Of a stretch of 64,000 bases of DNA, positions 26,045-35,018 are shown piece after piece. The position numbers and the translations under genes were made by a program. The notes below the pieces were generated by a model. That model did no database searches and had not been told where the DNA came from. It saw nothing but the letters and a program-made list of their open reading frames with translations. This stretch comes from Dyella monticola (GTDB taxonomy: Bacteria > Pseudomonadota > Gammaproteobacteria > Xanthomonadales > Rhodanobacteraceae), in contig NZ_QRBE01000001.1 of assembly GCF_003363155.1 (NCBI RefSeq), forward strand, positions 434,001 to 498,000, given 5' to 3'. The first letter of the stretch is position 1, and each line of letters starts with the position of its first letter.

Positions 26045-28258
26045 ATGATGAGCTTTGCAACGGGTAGGGGCGGGCGATGGCTCGCCGCATGCGTCGTGCT
26101 TTGGTCCTGTCAGGCGATGGCGCAAACGACAACGGCACCCGCAAGTACGGCTTCGGCAGTCGCGCAAGAAATTCCTTTCGCTCCGGCGCATGACACCATC
26201 ATCACGACGCAAAGCGCATCCAATGCATGGGGCGGCGAGCGTACGGGTAGTGAACCCACGCTTTCCGATCGGGTGGTGAGTTACACCATCGATGCGGATC
26301 TGGATGCCGCCAAGCATGCGGTAACCGGCAAAGAACACATGACCTGGCGCAATCGCAGCGATCGCGATGTACGCAGTGTTTACTTCCATCTTTATCTCAA
26401 CGCCTTCCAGAACGAAGGCAGTACCTTCTTCACCGAGCGCAAAGTGCTGACCGCGCATGGCCAGTCGCGCGGCAATGCGGTACTGGAAAAAGGGCAGTGG
26501 GGCTGGGTCCGGCTGCAGAGCGTGCAGCAGAACGGTACAGCGTTGAAGTGGAGCTTCGTGCACCCCGACGGCGGCCCCGCAACCGATGAAACGGTGGTGC
26601 GCATCGATTTGGCGCAACCCGTACCAGCGGGCGGCTCAATGGCGTTGGATATCGATTTCCTCAGCCAATTGCCACGCGTGGTGGAGCGCACGGGCTGGTG
26701 GGGTGATTTCAATCTCATCGGGCAGTGGTTTCCCAAGATCGGCGTGCTTGAGCTGCCCGGGGAACGTGGCGCCACGCAGGTACGCTGGAACGTGCACGAG
26801 TTCCATTTCAACAGCGAGTTCTATGCCGATTTCGGTCTGTACGATGTGCACCTGACCGTGCCCAGCGATTACACGGTCGGCGCAGTAGGCAAGTTACAGG
26901 GCACGCCGGAACAAAAGAGCGGCAAAACGACCTATCACTTCGTGCAAGGTGACGTGCACGATTTCGCATGGGTGGCCGCCAAAGGCTACAAAACGCTGGA
27001 TGGTACCTATGAAGGTCCGGGCAGCCCGAAAGTGGCGGTGCGGGTCATTTATCCCGCGGAATACGAAGCGAGTGCGGCGCCGACGTTGAAGTCGACCATC
27101 GACGCGCTCGGTTATTTCTCACGCACGCTCGGCCCGTATCCGTATGAAACGGTGACAGCGGTGGTTCCGCCCTATAACGCACAAGAAGCCGGTGGCATGG
27201 AATACCCGACCTTCTTTACGTCGGAAGGTTACAAAGTGGTCGAGCCGGACACGATGTATCAGACGGCAAGCGACTTTGTGAACATCCACGAATTCGGCCA
27301 TGGCTATTTCTACGGCATGATCGCTTCCAACGAATTCGAAGAGCCGATGTTGGACGAAGGTCTCAACGAATATTGGGATAACCGTATGCTGCGTGAGCGC
27401 AAGCAGCCGCTGGTGCTTGCCACGCCTTTCACCAAGTGGCTCGGTATCACGCCGGCCATCAACGGTTTTCCGTTTGAGCGCTTGACTGCCACCTTGTATC
27501 ACCCGGCCGATCCCACCGCACAGAACAGTTGGGATCGTCTTTCCAGCACCAGCTACGGCACGGTGTATTCACGCACGGCCACGGCCATGCATGACCTGGA
27601 AGAGCGCCTCGGCCGACCGGCGATGGAAAAGGCGTTCCACCTCTACTTCCAGCGCTGGCGCTTTCGCCATCCTTCGGTGGCCGATTTCCGTGCAGCACTG
27701 ATCGACAGTTCCGGTGATGCCAAGGATGTGGACGCGATTTTCAACGAATACGTCTATGGCACGGACTTCATCGATGACAAAGTGGGCGACATCGACAGCT
27801 ATGAAGTGCTGCCGCAGTCCGGTGTCACCTGGAAGGATGGCAAAGAGACCGAAGTGGTGGCGTCGGATCTGGACAAGCAGATAGACCAGCAGCGCAAGGA
27901 CTGGGGCAAGGCACATCCCAATGCCAGGCCTGGTGCGCCCGGTCCGTTCCCATGGCACAGCATCGTCACTGTGCAGCGCGATGGGGTATCGGCACCGGAG
28001 CTGCTGCGCGTGACCTTCGAAGACGGCACGCACGAAGACATCACATGGAACGATGATCGTCGCTGGGCGCGCTTTGAGTTCACCAGACCCAGCAAGGTGG
28101 TGTCGGCTGAGCTCGATCCGGATCAGCATAACTTGCTCGATCGCGATCGCCTCAACAACAGTCTCACCACCCAACCCGACGGTGCTGCGTCACGACGGTG
28201 GACGGCCGACGTTGCAGCGGTATTGCAAACCTTTTACGCCATGCTGGCAACCATGTGA
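26045..28258 (+). CDS. Exported M1-family metallopeptidase
   Basis: Zinc aminopeptidase-type enzyme with a signal peptide (to about ...SCQAMAQ). I start at ATG 26045 after a strong GAGGGGAG site (26048 also possible). Zinc ligands are His415, His419 and Glu438 (HEFGH, then 18 residues, then E in LDEGLNEYW). The substrate-binding exopeptidase motif is GGMEYP in place of GAMEN. 737 residues, with the long N-terminal beta domain of the family. The C-terminal domain after about residue 580 is shorter than in PepN. A membrane-protein gene follows 11 bases later. Confidence 0.92.
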   Translation: MMSFATGRGGRWLAACVVLWSCQAMAQTTTAPASTASAVAQEIPFAPAHDTIITTQSASNAWGGERTGSEPTLSDRVVSYTIDADLDAAKHAVTGKEHMTWRNRSDRDVRSVYFHLYLNAFQNEGSTFFTERKVLTAHGQSRGNAVLEKGQWGWVRLQSVQQNGTALKWSFVHPDGGPATDETVVRIDLAQPVPAGGSMALDIDFLSQLPRVVERTGWWGDFNLIGQWFPKIGVLELPGERGATQVRWNVHEFHFNSEFYADFGLYDVHLTVPSDYTVGAVGKLQGTPEQKSGKTTYHFVQGDVHDFAWVAAKGYKTLDGTYEGPGSPKVAVRVIYPAEYEASAAPTLKSTIDALGYFSRTLGPYPYETVTAVVPPYNAQEAGGMEYPTFFTSEGYKVVEPDTMYQTASDFVNIHEFGHGYFYGMIASNEFEEPMLDEGLNEYWDNRMLRERKQPLVLATPFTKWLGITPAINGFPFERLTATLYHPADPTAQNSWDRLSSTSYGTVYSRTATAMHDLEERLGRPAMEKAFHLYFQRWRFRHPSVADFRAALIDSSGDAKDVDAIFNEYVYGTDFIDDKVGDIDSYEVLPQSGVTWKDGKETEVVASDLDKQIDQQRKDWGKAHPNARPGAPGPFPWHSIVTVQRDGVSAPELLRVTFEDGTHEDITWNDDRRWARFEFTRPSKVVSAELDPDQHNLLDRDRLNNSLTTQPDGAASRRWTADVAAVLQTFYAMLATM

Positions 28259-28269
28259 GGGCCGATACC

Positions 28270-29133
28270 ATGTCTCGTACCGCAAATTTTGGGGCGTTGT
28301 TGTCGAGCATGCGCATCGCCGCGCAATGGCGCTTGCTGCTGCTTTGGTTGCTGATCATGCTGATTCCGGCCTCGCTGGTGGCGTTGCCGTTGCGAAGCAT
28401 GCTGGGTGGCTTGCTGGATACCTCGGTGCACGTGTCCGAGTGGGCGCAGCATTTCAATGACATGATGTTCAGCGATGTCATCATGACCCTTTCGCAACAT
28501 TCGCAATGGCTGCTTACCGACATGGCCATCGCGCAGGCCGTTACCTTGCTGCTGTCGCCCTTCCTCACAGGCATGATCGTCGGCAGCGGACGGGCAGGGC
28601 GCACCTTGGGTTTTGGCGCCTTGCTGCAGAGTGGCCTGGTGGAATACGGGCGCATGTTCCGCTTATTGCTGTGGTCGCTGATTCCCTATGGCATCGTGAT
28701 CGCGGTGGGCCTGCTGGGTGGGCATCTGGCGGATAAGCATTCGGAACATGCCGTGCTCGAATCGCAGGCGGATCGTTACACGAGCATCGCCCATTGGGTG
28801 TTGGGAATTGTGTTCGTGCTGGCGCAGGCGATCGTGGAGTCTGCGCGTGCGGCCTTCATCGCGGATACGTCATTGCGTTCGGCGACGCGCGCATTGGGGC
28901 GCGGCATCAAGCAATTGTTCCGCAAGCCGGTGCGCACATTGTTGTTCTATCTGATCGTGACGGTGATCGGGCTGGTGCTGGTGCTGCTGTTCGGCATGCT
29001 GCGCATCCGCGTCACGGCAGTTGGCTTCTTCGGCTTTGCCGTAGCCTTGCTGCTGAGTCAGATAGTGGTGTTGGTCATCGGTTGGGTGCGCACGGCGCGC
29101 TTGTTTGCGCTGGCGAAAGTAGCGCAGGCGTAA
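28270..29133 (+). CDS. Six-helix inner-membrane protein of unknown function
   Basis: 287 residues from ATG 28270 (GAGGG upstream). Hydrophobic segments are seen near residues 20-40, 90-108, 133-152, 175-192, 225-246 and 250-272. Between the fourth and fifth lies a basic loop with ATRALGRGIKQLFRKPVRTL. It resembles bacterial membrane proteins of unknown function that I cannot name with certainty. The gene begins 11 bases after the M1 peptidase stop, so the two are probably cotranscribed. Confidence 0.7.
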   Translation: MSRTANFGALLSSMRIAAQWRLLLLWLLIMLIPASLVALPLRSMLGGLLDTSVHVSEWAQHFNDMMFSDVIMTLSQHSQWLLTDMAIAQAVTLLLSPFLTGMIVGSGRAGRTLGFGALLQSGLVEYGRMFRLLLWSLIPYGIVIAVGLLGGHLADKHSEHAVLESQADRYTSIAHWVLGIVFVLAQAIVESARAAFIADTSLRSATRALGRGIKQLFRKPVRTLLFYLIVTVIGLVLVLLFGMLRIRVTAVGFFGFAVALLLSQIVVLVIGWVRTARLFALAKVAQA

Positions 29134-29158
29134 GGGTCGGTTGTGCATAAAGCACCCG

Positions 29159-29182
29159 TCGCCCCGGTGAGAGCCGGGGCGA
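29159..29182. repeat. Palindromic repeat TCGCCCCGG type
   Basis: Perfect 9 bp stem TCGCCCCGG (29159-29167) / CCGGGGCGA (29174-29182) with loop TGAGAG, between the convergent membrane-protein and GNAT genes. A CCCCGG variant of the same repeat class (compare 49737). Confidence 0.7.
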
Positions 29183-29214
29183 TGGATCGTTGAATGTGCG
29201 GCGCCCTTTTCAGC

Positions 29215-29754
29215 TCACGCGAAAGCGCGGCGTGACTCGCGATGCGGCGGGTAGTAGGCGAATACGTGGTTGTCGCTGCCGAAGAAATCAATGTCTTCGA
29301 TGTGCTCGCCGCCCAGGCGTTCGGCGACTCGGTCAGAGGCTTCGTTACCTACGCGCACCAGGCTGATGACGCGCTGCAGGTGCAATTGGTTCCAGGCGAA
29401 ATCCAGAATCGTAATGCCCGCTTCAGTGGCATAGCCGTGGTGACGGTGATCGGGCTTGAGCATCCAGCCCATTTCGACATCGGGCCAGCCTTCGGGATGG
29501 AGCAGCCCTGCGCGGCCAATGAATTCGCCGGTGGCTTTCAGTTCCAGCGCCCACATGCCGTAACCGCGCAGTTGCCAGTGACCGATCAGCATGGCCAGAG
29601 AGCGCCAGGCGTTGGTGCGATCCAGGGGCAGGCCATCGCCGATCCAGCGCGTGCTTTCCGGGTCGGCCAGCATCGCGGCATAGTCGTTGAAGTGGCGTTC
29701 GGTCAGCGCCGTAAGGCGAAGACGCTCGGTTTGGAGGGTGGGAATGTCGATCAT
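29215..29754 (-). CDS. GNAT N-acetyltransferase, RimJ/RimL type
   Basis: 179 residues. Begins with MIDIPTLQTERLRLTALTER, the normal opening of RimJ/RimL-like enzymes, and contains MGWMLKPDHRHHGYATEAGI (acetyl-CoA binding, about residues 96-115) and NEASDRVAERLG near the C-terminus. Such proteins acetylate ribosomal proteins or small amines; the substrate cannot be told here. It lies 6 bases after the SET-domain gene on the same strand. Confidence 0.9.
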   Translation of the reverse strand: MIDIPTLQTERLRLTALTERHFNDYAAMLADPESTRWIGDGLPLDRTNAWRSLAMLIGHWQLRGYGMWALELKATGEFIGRAGLLHPEGWPDVEMGWMLKPDHRHHGYATEAGITILDFAWNQLHLQRVISLVRVGNEASDRVAERLGGEHIEDIDFFGSDNHVFAYYPPHRESRRAFA

Positions 29755-29760
29755 TGCCGA

Positions 29761-30219
29761 TCAGCTGCTAGCCAACACGCTAGCCAGGGCACGGGTAGTG
29801 GTCATCAGGCTCTCGTCCCATGGCAGACCCACGATTTTCTCACCGGTAGCGGTATCAATAAAGTCCTCGGCATGGCCCGGGGGCAGCAGATGCCGGTAAT
29901 CGACGGTGATTTCAGTGCCGGTGGGCAGGCTGCGTAGGGCAAATACGAAGCCCAGGTGCCAAAGGCCAGTCGGATTGAAGCTATGGTTGATGAAGCATTC
30001 GTCCGGCCATTCCGGGGACAGCGTGTAGCGATCTTCGAACCAGCGGGCGCTGGCGTACAGCTGGTCAGGTTTCCCGAGCAGTTCGCCCAGCCGGTAGGTT
30101 CGCTCGATGGCGTCGGGAGCGGCGATGATCCGCCCGGCGTCCACCGCCTCCTCCAGAAACAGCCCCTTGCCGGCACCGCTGATCGTGGAGTGGTCGATAC
30201 GGTAGCGCGGCAGGATCAT
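29761..30219 (-). CDS. SET-domain protein (putative protein methyltransferase)
   Basis: 152 residues from ATG 30219 (the frame is open back to 30306). SET-domain motifs are visible: GKGLFLEEAVDAGRII (residues 17-32), FINHSFNPTG with the Asn-His-Ser motif (77-86), and LPTGTEITVDYRHLL with the Asp107-Tyr108 pair that closes the cofactor pocket. Bacterial SET proteins of this size are known, but few have defined substrates. No post-SET cysteine cluster is seen. Confidence 0.8.
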   Translation of the reverse strand: MILPRYRIDHSTISGAGKGLFLEEAVDAGRIIAAPDAIERTYRLGELLGKPDQLYASARWFEDRYTLSPEWPDECFINHSFNPTGLWHLGFVFALRSLPTGTEITVDYRHLLPPGHAEDFIDTATGEKIVGLPWDESLMTTTRALASVLASS

Positions 30220-30322
30220 GAAGGTCGATGGGTGAAGTCGGAATGGTTCGCGCCGCGGAGTGTAGCGCAAGCCAAGCGCGCCGATGCGGCCCGCCTGGGA
30301 CCGCACCGGCGCGCTGCGTCAA

Positions 30323-30682
30323 TCAGTCCTGTTCGCCCTCGGCCTTGGCCGGCTTGGTCGCCTTGGACGACTTGGCGTGCTTGGGCTTGGCCGGCACGTC
30401 GGCGGCTTTGGCGCCTTCGCCGGTGAGCAGGATGGCATCGTGATTGCGCTGCAATGTGGCCGGGCCGACGCCCTTTACCTGCGCAAGGTCGTCCACGCTT
30501 TTGAAGGGGCCGTGTTCGTCGCGGAACGCCACGATGGCTTTTGCCTTGGCCAGGCCGATGCCATCGAGCGATTTGGCGATGGTCTCGGCGTCCGCCGTGT
30601 TGACGTTGACCGGCGTGGCGGCGAACGCGGGCAAGGCGAGCGCCAGTGTCAGGCCGGCGATGGCGGCGAGCTTTTTCAACAT
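30323..30682 (-). CDS. ComEA-like helix-hairpin-helix DNA-binding protein
   Basis: 119 residues with a signal peptide (to about ...LPAFAATP). Then a ComEA-type helix-hairpin-helix domain follows: VNVNTADAETIAKSLDGIGL, AKAIVAFRDEHGPF and VDDLAQVKGVGPATLQ (about residues 25-82). A Lys/Ala/Pro-rich tail (KPKHAKSSKATKPAKAE) could add charge-based DNA binding. In naturally competent bacteria such periplasmic proteins hold incoming DNA for uptake by type IV pili, fitting the pilus genes in this window. It lacks the membrane anchor of Bacillus ComEA. Confidence 0.88.
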   Translation of the reverse strand: MLKKLAAIAGLTLALALPAFAATPVNVNTADAETIAKSLDGIGLAKAKAIVAFRDEHGPFKSVDDLAQVKGVGPATLQRNHDAILLTGEGAKAADVPAKPKHAKSSKATKPAKAEGEQD

Positions 30683-30946
30683 GCAATGTCTCCCTGGGTT
30701 ACGAAAGCGGCGTCGATGCGCCGCACGCCACTTTGGCCGTGATCGTTATAGCGGCCCAGTCGGTGAAGTGCGTGCAGGCGCGCATGCCTTGTGCGAGTTT
30801 CCATGTCAGCGGAGGGAGGTTGATGGTGTGCGAACTCAAGTGCAGGCATGAAGGCTCCGCGGGCTTTATTAGCGGCGCGAACTCGCATCACGGCGCGACA
30901 AACCCGCACTGTTACAATCGTCTTTTCTCTTTTCGATGGAGTCCGT

Positions 30947-32371
30947 ATGGATACCGCGCGCATCACGCGATACGTCAGCGATTTGTGGGACGCCGAAATC
31001 GTTCCGCAACTGGTGGAATACATCCGTATTCCCAATAAATCGCCGATGTTCGACAAGGATTGGGCTGCGCACGGCTACATGGATGCTGCCGTGACGCTGA
31101 TGGAAACCTGGGCGCGCAGCAAACTGCCGTCGCTGCCCGGTGCAACCCTGGAGGTGGTGCGTCTGGAGGGGCGCACGCCGCTCATCTATATCGAAGTGCC
31201 GGGGCAGAGCGACGACACCGTGGTGCTCTACGGCCACCTGGACAAGCAGCCGGAAATGACCGGCTGGTCCGAGGGTCTGGGTCCGTGGACGCCTGTCCTC
31301 AAGGGCGACAAGCTCTACGGCCGCGGTGGCGCAGACGACGGCTACGCCATCTTCGGCTCGCTCGCTGCGTTGCTTGCACTCAGGGAGCAGTCCATTGCGC
31401 ATGCGCGCTGCGTCATCCTGATCGAGGCGTGCGAAGAATCGGGTAGCTACGATCTGCCGCATTACGTGGATCATCTGGCGCCGCGCATCGGCAGTCCTTC
31501 GCTGGTGGTGTGCCTGGATTCCGGCTGCGGCAACTACGATCAGTTGTGGCTGACCACCTCGCTGCGTGGCATGACCGGCGGCGAGCTTACCGTGCAGGTG
31601 CTGGAAGAGGGTGTGCACTCGGGTGATGCATCCGGTGTCGTGCCTTCCAGCTTCCGCATTCTGCGCGAGCTGATTTCGCGTCTGGAAGATTCCGAAACCG
31701 GACACATCAGGCCCAAGGAGCTCTACGCGGACATCCCGCAGCAGCGGATCGATCAGGCGAAGGCTGCGGCGGGCGTGCTGGGCAACGCCATCTACCAGAA
31801 ATTTCCCTTTGTCGAAGGCATGCACCCGGCGACAGAAGACCTCGCCGAACTGGTGCTCAACCGCACCTGGCGTCCGCAATTGGCCGTTACCGGCGCAGAA
31901 GGCTTGCCGCCGCTGGAAAGCGCGGGCAACGTGCTGCGTCCGAAGACATCCGTCAAGCTCAGCCTGCGCGTGCCTCCCACGCTCGATGGCGCCAAGGCGG
32001 GCGAATTCGTCAAGCAGTTGCTGGAGGACGATCCGCCTTACGGCGCCAAGGTCACCTTCAAGCTCGAAAAGGACGGCAGCGGCTGGAACGCCCCGCCGCT
32101 TTCGCCGTGGCTGGAAAAAGCCGTGGCCGATGCCTCGCAGCATTACTTCGGCGCCCCCGCAGCATATATGGGCGAGGGTGGGTCCATCCCATTCATGGGC
32201 ATGCTGGGGGCCAAGTTCCCGCAGGCGCAGTTCCTCATCACCGGGGTGCTGGGACCGCACTCCAACGCACATGGCCCGAACGAGTTCCTGCATATCCCCA
32301 CGGGCAAGAAGGTCTCGATGGTGGTGGCCGATGTGGTGGCGCGCCACTTCGAGCAACACGCACGAGGCTGA
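30947..32371 (+). CDS. M20-family metallopeptidase (CNDP-like dipeptidase)
   Basis: 474 residues from ATG 30947, preceded by GGAG; the frame continues upstream to 30848 without support. Metal-binding motifs are YGHLDKQPEMTGW (about residues 89-101), GRGGADDGYA and EACEESGS (with the catalytic Glu and a zinc ligand), typical of dinuclear-zinc M20 peptidases of the carnosinase type. No signal peptide, so it is cytoplasmic. A TACAAT -10-like box is seen at 30913-30918 but without a clear -35. Confidence 0.93.
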   Translation: MDTARITRYVSDLWDAEIVPQLVEYIRIPNKSPMFDKDWAAHGYMDAAVTLMETWARSKLPSLPGATLEVVRLEGRTPLIYIEVPGQSDDTVVLYGHLDKQPEMTGWSEGLGPWTPVLKGDKLYGRGGADDGYAIFGSLAALLALREQSIAHARCVILIEACEESGSYDLPHYVDHLAPRIGSPSLVVCLDSGCGNYDQLWLTTSLRGMTGGELTVQVLEEGVHSGDASGVVPSSFRILRELISRLEDSETGHIRPKELYADIPQQRIDQAKAAAGVLGNAIYQKFPFVEGMHPATEDLAELVLNRTWRPQLAVTGAEGLPPLESAGNVLRPKTSVKLSLRVPPTLDGAKAGEFVKQLLEDDPPYGAKVTFKLEKDGSGWNAPPLSPWLEKAVADASQHYFGAPAAYMGEGGSIPFMGMLGAKFPQAQFLITGVLGPHSNAHGPNEFLHIPTGKKVSMVVADVVARHFEQHARG

Positions 32372-32374
32372 GCC

Positions 32375-33079
32375 TTGGTCACCGAGGCGCAACTGGCCGC
32401 GAACTGGGCCGCTGTCCGCCAGCGGGTGGACGAGGCATGCCAGGCGGCGGGGCGTGACCCCGCCGAGGTCAACGTGCTGCCGGTCAGCAAGACGTTCGGG
32501 CCTGAGGTCGTGCGCGCGGCGCTGGCCTTGGGCCTGCATCGTTTCGGCGAGAACAAAGTGCAGGAGATCCGCGACAAGGCCAGCGTGCTCGCGGGCGCGG
32601 CGATCGAGTGGGTGGTGATCGGCCACCTGCAGACCAACAAAGCCAAGGACGTGGCGCGGCTGGCCAGCGAAGTGCAATCGCTGGATCGGCCGGACTTGGC
32701 CGAGGCGCTGCATCGCCGCCTGGAGGCCGAAGGCCGATGTCTGGATGTGCTGGTGCAGGTGAAGACGGCGCGCGAGGAGACCAAAAGCGGGCTGCCGGCT
32801 GATGAACTGCCGGCATTCCTGACCCGTTTGCGCGCTTATCCCACGCTGCGTGTGCGGGGCCTCATGACGCTGGCGACTTTGTCCGACGATGCTGCCGAGG
32901 TACGCGCCTGCTTCCGGCTCCTGCGCCAATGGCGCGACCGGTGCGTCGCCGAGGGACATGACCTGCCGAGGCTTTCCATGGGCATGAGCGGCGATTTTCC
33001 GCTGGCTATCGCCGAGGGCGCCACCGAAGTGCGCATCGGTACGGCCATTTTTGGTAGCCGCACTCAGACTTCGGTGTAG
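32375..33079 (+). CDS. yggS: YggS-family PLP homeostasis protein
   Basis: 234-residue PLP-binding TIM-barrel protein that buffers pyridoxal phosphate. Lys39 in VLPVSKTFG is the cofactor lysine. HRFGENKVQEI, VVIGHLQTNKAK and the phosphate-binding SMGMSGDFPLAI are family signatures. The start is TTG 32375, 3 bases after the M20 stop, with GAGG upstream. In many gammaproteobacteria yggS adjoins pilT or proC; here it is paired with a peptidase gene. Confidence 0.95.
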   Translation: MVTEAQLAANWAAVRQRVDEACQAAGRDPAEVNVLPVSKTFGPEVVRAALALGLHRFGENKVQEIRDKASVLAGAAIEWVVIGHLQTNKAKDVARLASEVQSLDRPDLAEALHRRLEAEGRCLDVLVQVKTAREETKSGLPADELPAFLTRLRAYPTLRVRGLMTLATLSDDAAEVRACFRLLRQWRDRCVAEGHDLPRLSMGMSGDFPLAIAEGATEVRIGTAIFGSRTQTSV

Positions 33080-33335
33080 GTCACTTCTGTGACGCGCGTA
33101 AAGGTTTTGAATATTTTTTTGCCAGCCGCCCACGGGTAAACGCGCGTTTTTCGAAAATAACCTTTTTAATCAGCGTATTACGTGGTCCGCGCCCGAAAAT
33201 CCGACTTTCCAAACGACAGGGTTCAGTTAACTCCATCCGAACAAGTCACCTGGGTTACTTTGTTACTTTCACCACTTCGTCACGACCGCCGCAGGGGGCG
33301 ACGGTCGGGCTCGTATCCGCCCAGAGAGACACCGA

Positions 33336-34052
33336 ATGCCAAACACGCGACTCGTACTCGCCGCGCTTGCCACGGCTATGTGCCTTTCAGCCAATGCCTT
33401 TGCCGCAGATACGCACAGCATCGTTCCCGCCCAGATTTCCGCCAAATTCTCGTCCGCGCTGTTGAGTCCGCTGGCTGCCTTCACGCCCGCGCCCTCCATG
33501 GCGCAGGCCACACTTCCGACCCAACTGCCGATTGCCGCGCTGGCGGCGCCCGCCAAGACCGCCGTCGCCCATGACGCCGCCGACGCGGATGCCGACGCCA
33601 TCCAGTTCAGCGACGCCAAGACCAACCAGGATCTGCGCGACATGCTGATCGGCCTGGCCATGCAGTTGCGCCATGTGCGCTACGTACGCGGTGGTCGCGA
33701 TCCTTCTACCGGTTTTGATTGCAGCGGCTTCGTCCGCTATGTGTTCGAACGCGCGCTTGGCCTGCAGCTTCCCAGCAACTCCGCATCGCAGTACCTGATC
33801 GGTCACATTGTTCATCGCAGCGACATGCAGCCCGGCGACCTGGTGTTCTTCCGCACCGCCGGCCGCCGTGGTCATGGCCGCGTCTCGCACGTCGGCATCT
33901 ATCTCAGTGAGGGTCGCTTCATCCACTCGCCGCGTCGTGGCGAATCTGTGCGCGTCGACAACCTCGACGACAGCTACTGGGCCAAGCGCTTCGCGGGCGC
34001 TCGCCGCCCGGACGCCATGGCACAGATCGACGCAGGCACCCATAACGGTTGA
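33336..34052 (+). CDS. NlpC/P60 (C40) cell-wall hydrolase
   Basis: 238-residue exported peptidoglycan endopeptidase. A signal peptide ends near residue 24 (ANAFAAD) and an Ala/Pro-rich linker runs to about residue 90. The catalytic domain has Cys129 in TGFDCSGFVRYVF, His185 in RVSHVGIYL and His197 in RFIHSPRRG. It likely cleaves peptide stems (D-Glu/meso-DAP bond). The 256-base region upstream is AT-rich with several short palindromes but no promoter I can name; a terminator follows. Confidence 0.93.
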   Translation: MPNTRLVLAALATAMCLSANAFAADTHSIVPAQISAKFSSALLSPLAAFTPAPSMAQATLPTQLPIAALAAPAKTAVAHDAADADADAIQFSDAKTNQDLRDMLIGLAMQLRHVRYVRGGRDPSTGFDCSGFVRYVFERALGLQLPSNSASQYLIGHIVHRSDMQPGDLVFFRTAGRRGHGRVSHVGIYLSEGRFIHSPRRGESVRVDNLDDSYWAKRFAGARRPDAMAQIDAGTHNG

Positions 34053-34074
34053 TGACGCAGCAACGACGATTGTC

Positions 34075-34101
34075 AAAGGCCACCTTTGGTGGCCTTTTTT
34101 T
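34075..34101 (+). terminator. Rho-independent terminator after the NlpC/P60 gene
   Basis: Perfect 10 bp stem AAAGGCCACC (34075-34084) / GGTGGCCTTT (34088-34097), loop TTT, then a T-run to 34101. Confidence 0.92.
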
Positions 34102-34163
34102 GTTGGGTCGAAGGTGGCCGATGCTAGATTGGTTTCCGCACGCCGGTTTTGCCTCATCGTCAT

Positions 34164-34250
34164 TCCGGCGAAGGCCGAGGCGCGTCACTGCAGCGAAGCT
34201 GGTCAATCCATCGCGAATGCAGAACACGGATTCAGGGCTTCGCAGGCATG
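34164..34250. repeat. Degenerate palindromic repeat before the rhomboid gene
   Basis: CATTCCGGCGAAGGCCGAGG near the left end and CACGGATTCAGGGCTTCGCA near the right end resemble the two arms of the 13762-13823 element but have several substitutions, so the hairpin is decayed. The rest of the 285-base gap shows nothing beyond the terminator at 34075. Confidence 0.5.
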
Positions 34251-34337
34251 AGGCTGAGGAACAGTTGCCGCAATGAAGCAATGTAAGCAGCATCTACGTC
34301 AAAATCGCTCCAGCTTTCCGCTGCTTCGGGACCTCTC

Positions 34338-34991
34338 ATGCCCACCCGCATACCACCCGTCACACTCGCTCTGCTGATCATCAACATCACGGTCTTTTTG
34401 CTGCAGCGCGTACTGGGTGATGCACTGATCGCTCACTTCGCGCTATGGCCTTGGGGGCCGGACCAACTGGCGCAGGCATCGAATGGCAGCGTGATTGCGG
34501 TGGGTTTCCGGCTGTGGCAGCTCGTCACGTATGCCTTTCTCCATGGCGGCTACATGCATATCTTCTTCAACATGTTCGCCCTGTACATGTTCGGCGGCAC
34601 CATCGAGGACACCTTCGGCGCGCGTAACTTTACGCTCTATTACTTCGTCTGCCTGGTGACCGCTGCGCTGGCGCAGTTGCTGGTGGTGAAGTATTTCACG
34701 CACGGGTTCGAGCCGACGCTAGGTGCATCGGGTGCCATCTTTGGCGTGCTGCTGGCTTTTGGCGTGCTCTATCCGCAGGTGAAGCTGATGCTGCTCTTTT
34801 TGCCGATTCCGATACCGGCGTGGTTGTTTGTGATCGGCTACGGCGCCGTGGAGCTGGTGCTGGGCGTGTCTGGCTGGCAGCCGGATGTTGCCCATTTCGC
34901 CCACCTTGGCGGTATGCTGGGTGGCTTTTTGATGATCCAATACTGGCGTGGGAAGTTTCCCATCAAACCCCGGCGCCGCCTGATGCGCTGA
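34338..34991 (+). CDS. Rhomboid-family intramembrane serine protease
   Basis: 217 residues with six membrane helices. The catalytic dyad is Ser131 in TLGASGAIFG and His189 in VAHFAHLGGMLGG. The oxyanion region LHGGYMHIFFNMFALY (about 68-83) carries the conserved His and Asn. Rhomboids cut membrane-spanning substrates within the bilayer; the target is unknown. The amino acid permease follows after 27 bases on the same strand. Confidence 0.95.
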   Translation: MPTRIPPVTLALLIINITVFLLQRVLGDALIAHFALWPWGPDQLAQASNGSVIAVGFRLWQLVTYAFLHGGYMHIFFNMFALYMFGGTIEDTFGARNFTLYYFVCLVTAALAQLLVVKYFTHGFEPTLGASGAIFGVLLAFGVLYPQVKLMLLFLPIPIPAWLFVIGYGAVELVLGVSGWQPDVAHFAHLGGMLGGFLMIQYWRGKFPIKPRRRLMR

Positions 34992-35018
34992 CCATCTTTC
35001 CACCCGAAGGCGAGAACC

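Noticed and set aside
30869-33133. Minus-strand open frame of 754 codons opposite the M20 peptidase and yggS
   Set aside because: The plus-strand genes have clear active-site motifs and ribosome binding sites; the antisense product is His/Arg/Gln-rich without any family motif, a usual by-product of high GC codon use.
33138-33149. AAACGCGCGTTT palindrome followed by Ts, as a terminator after yggS
   Set aside because: Stem would be too short with almost no loop; the AT-rich run at 33108-33120 is equally ambiguous, so no terminator was called.
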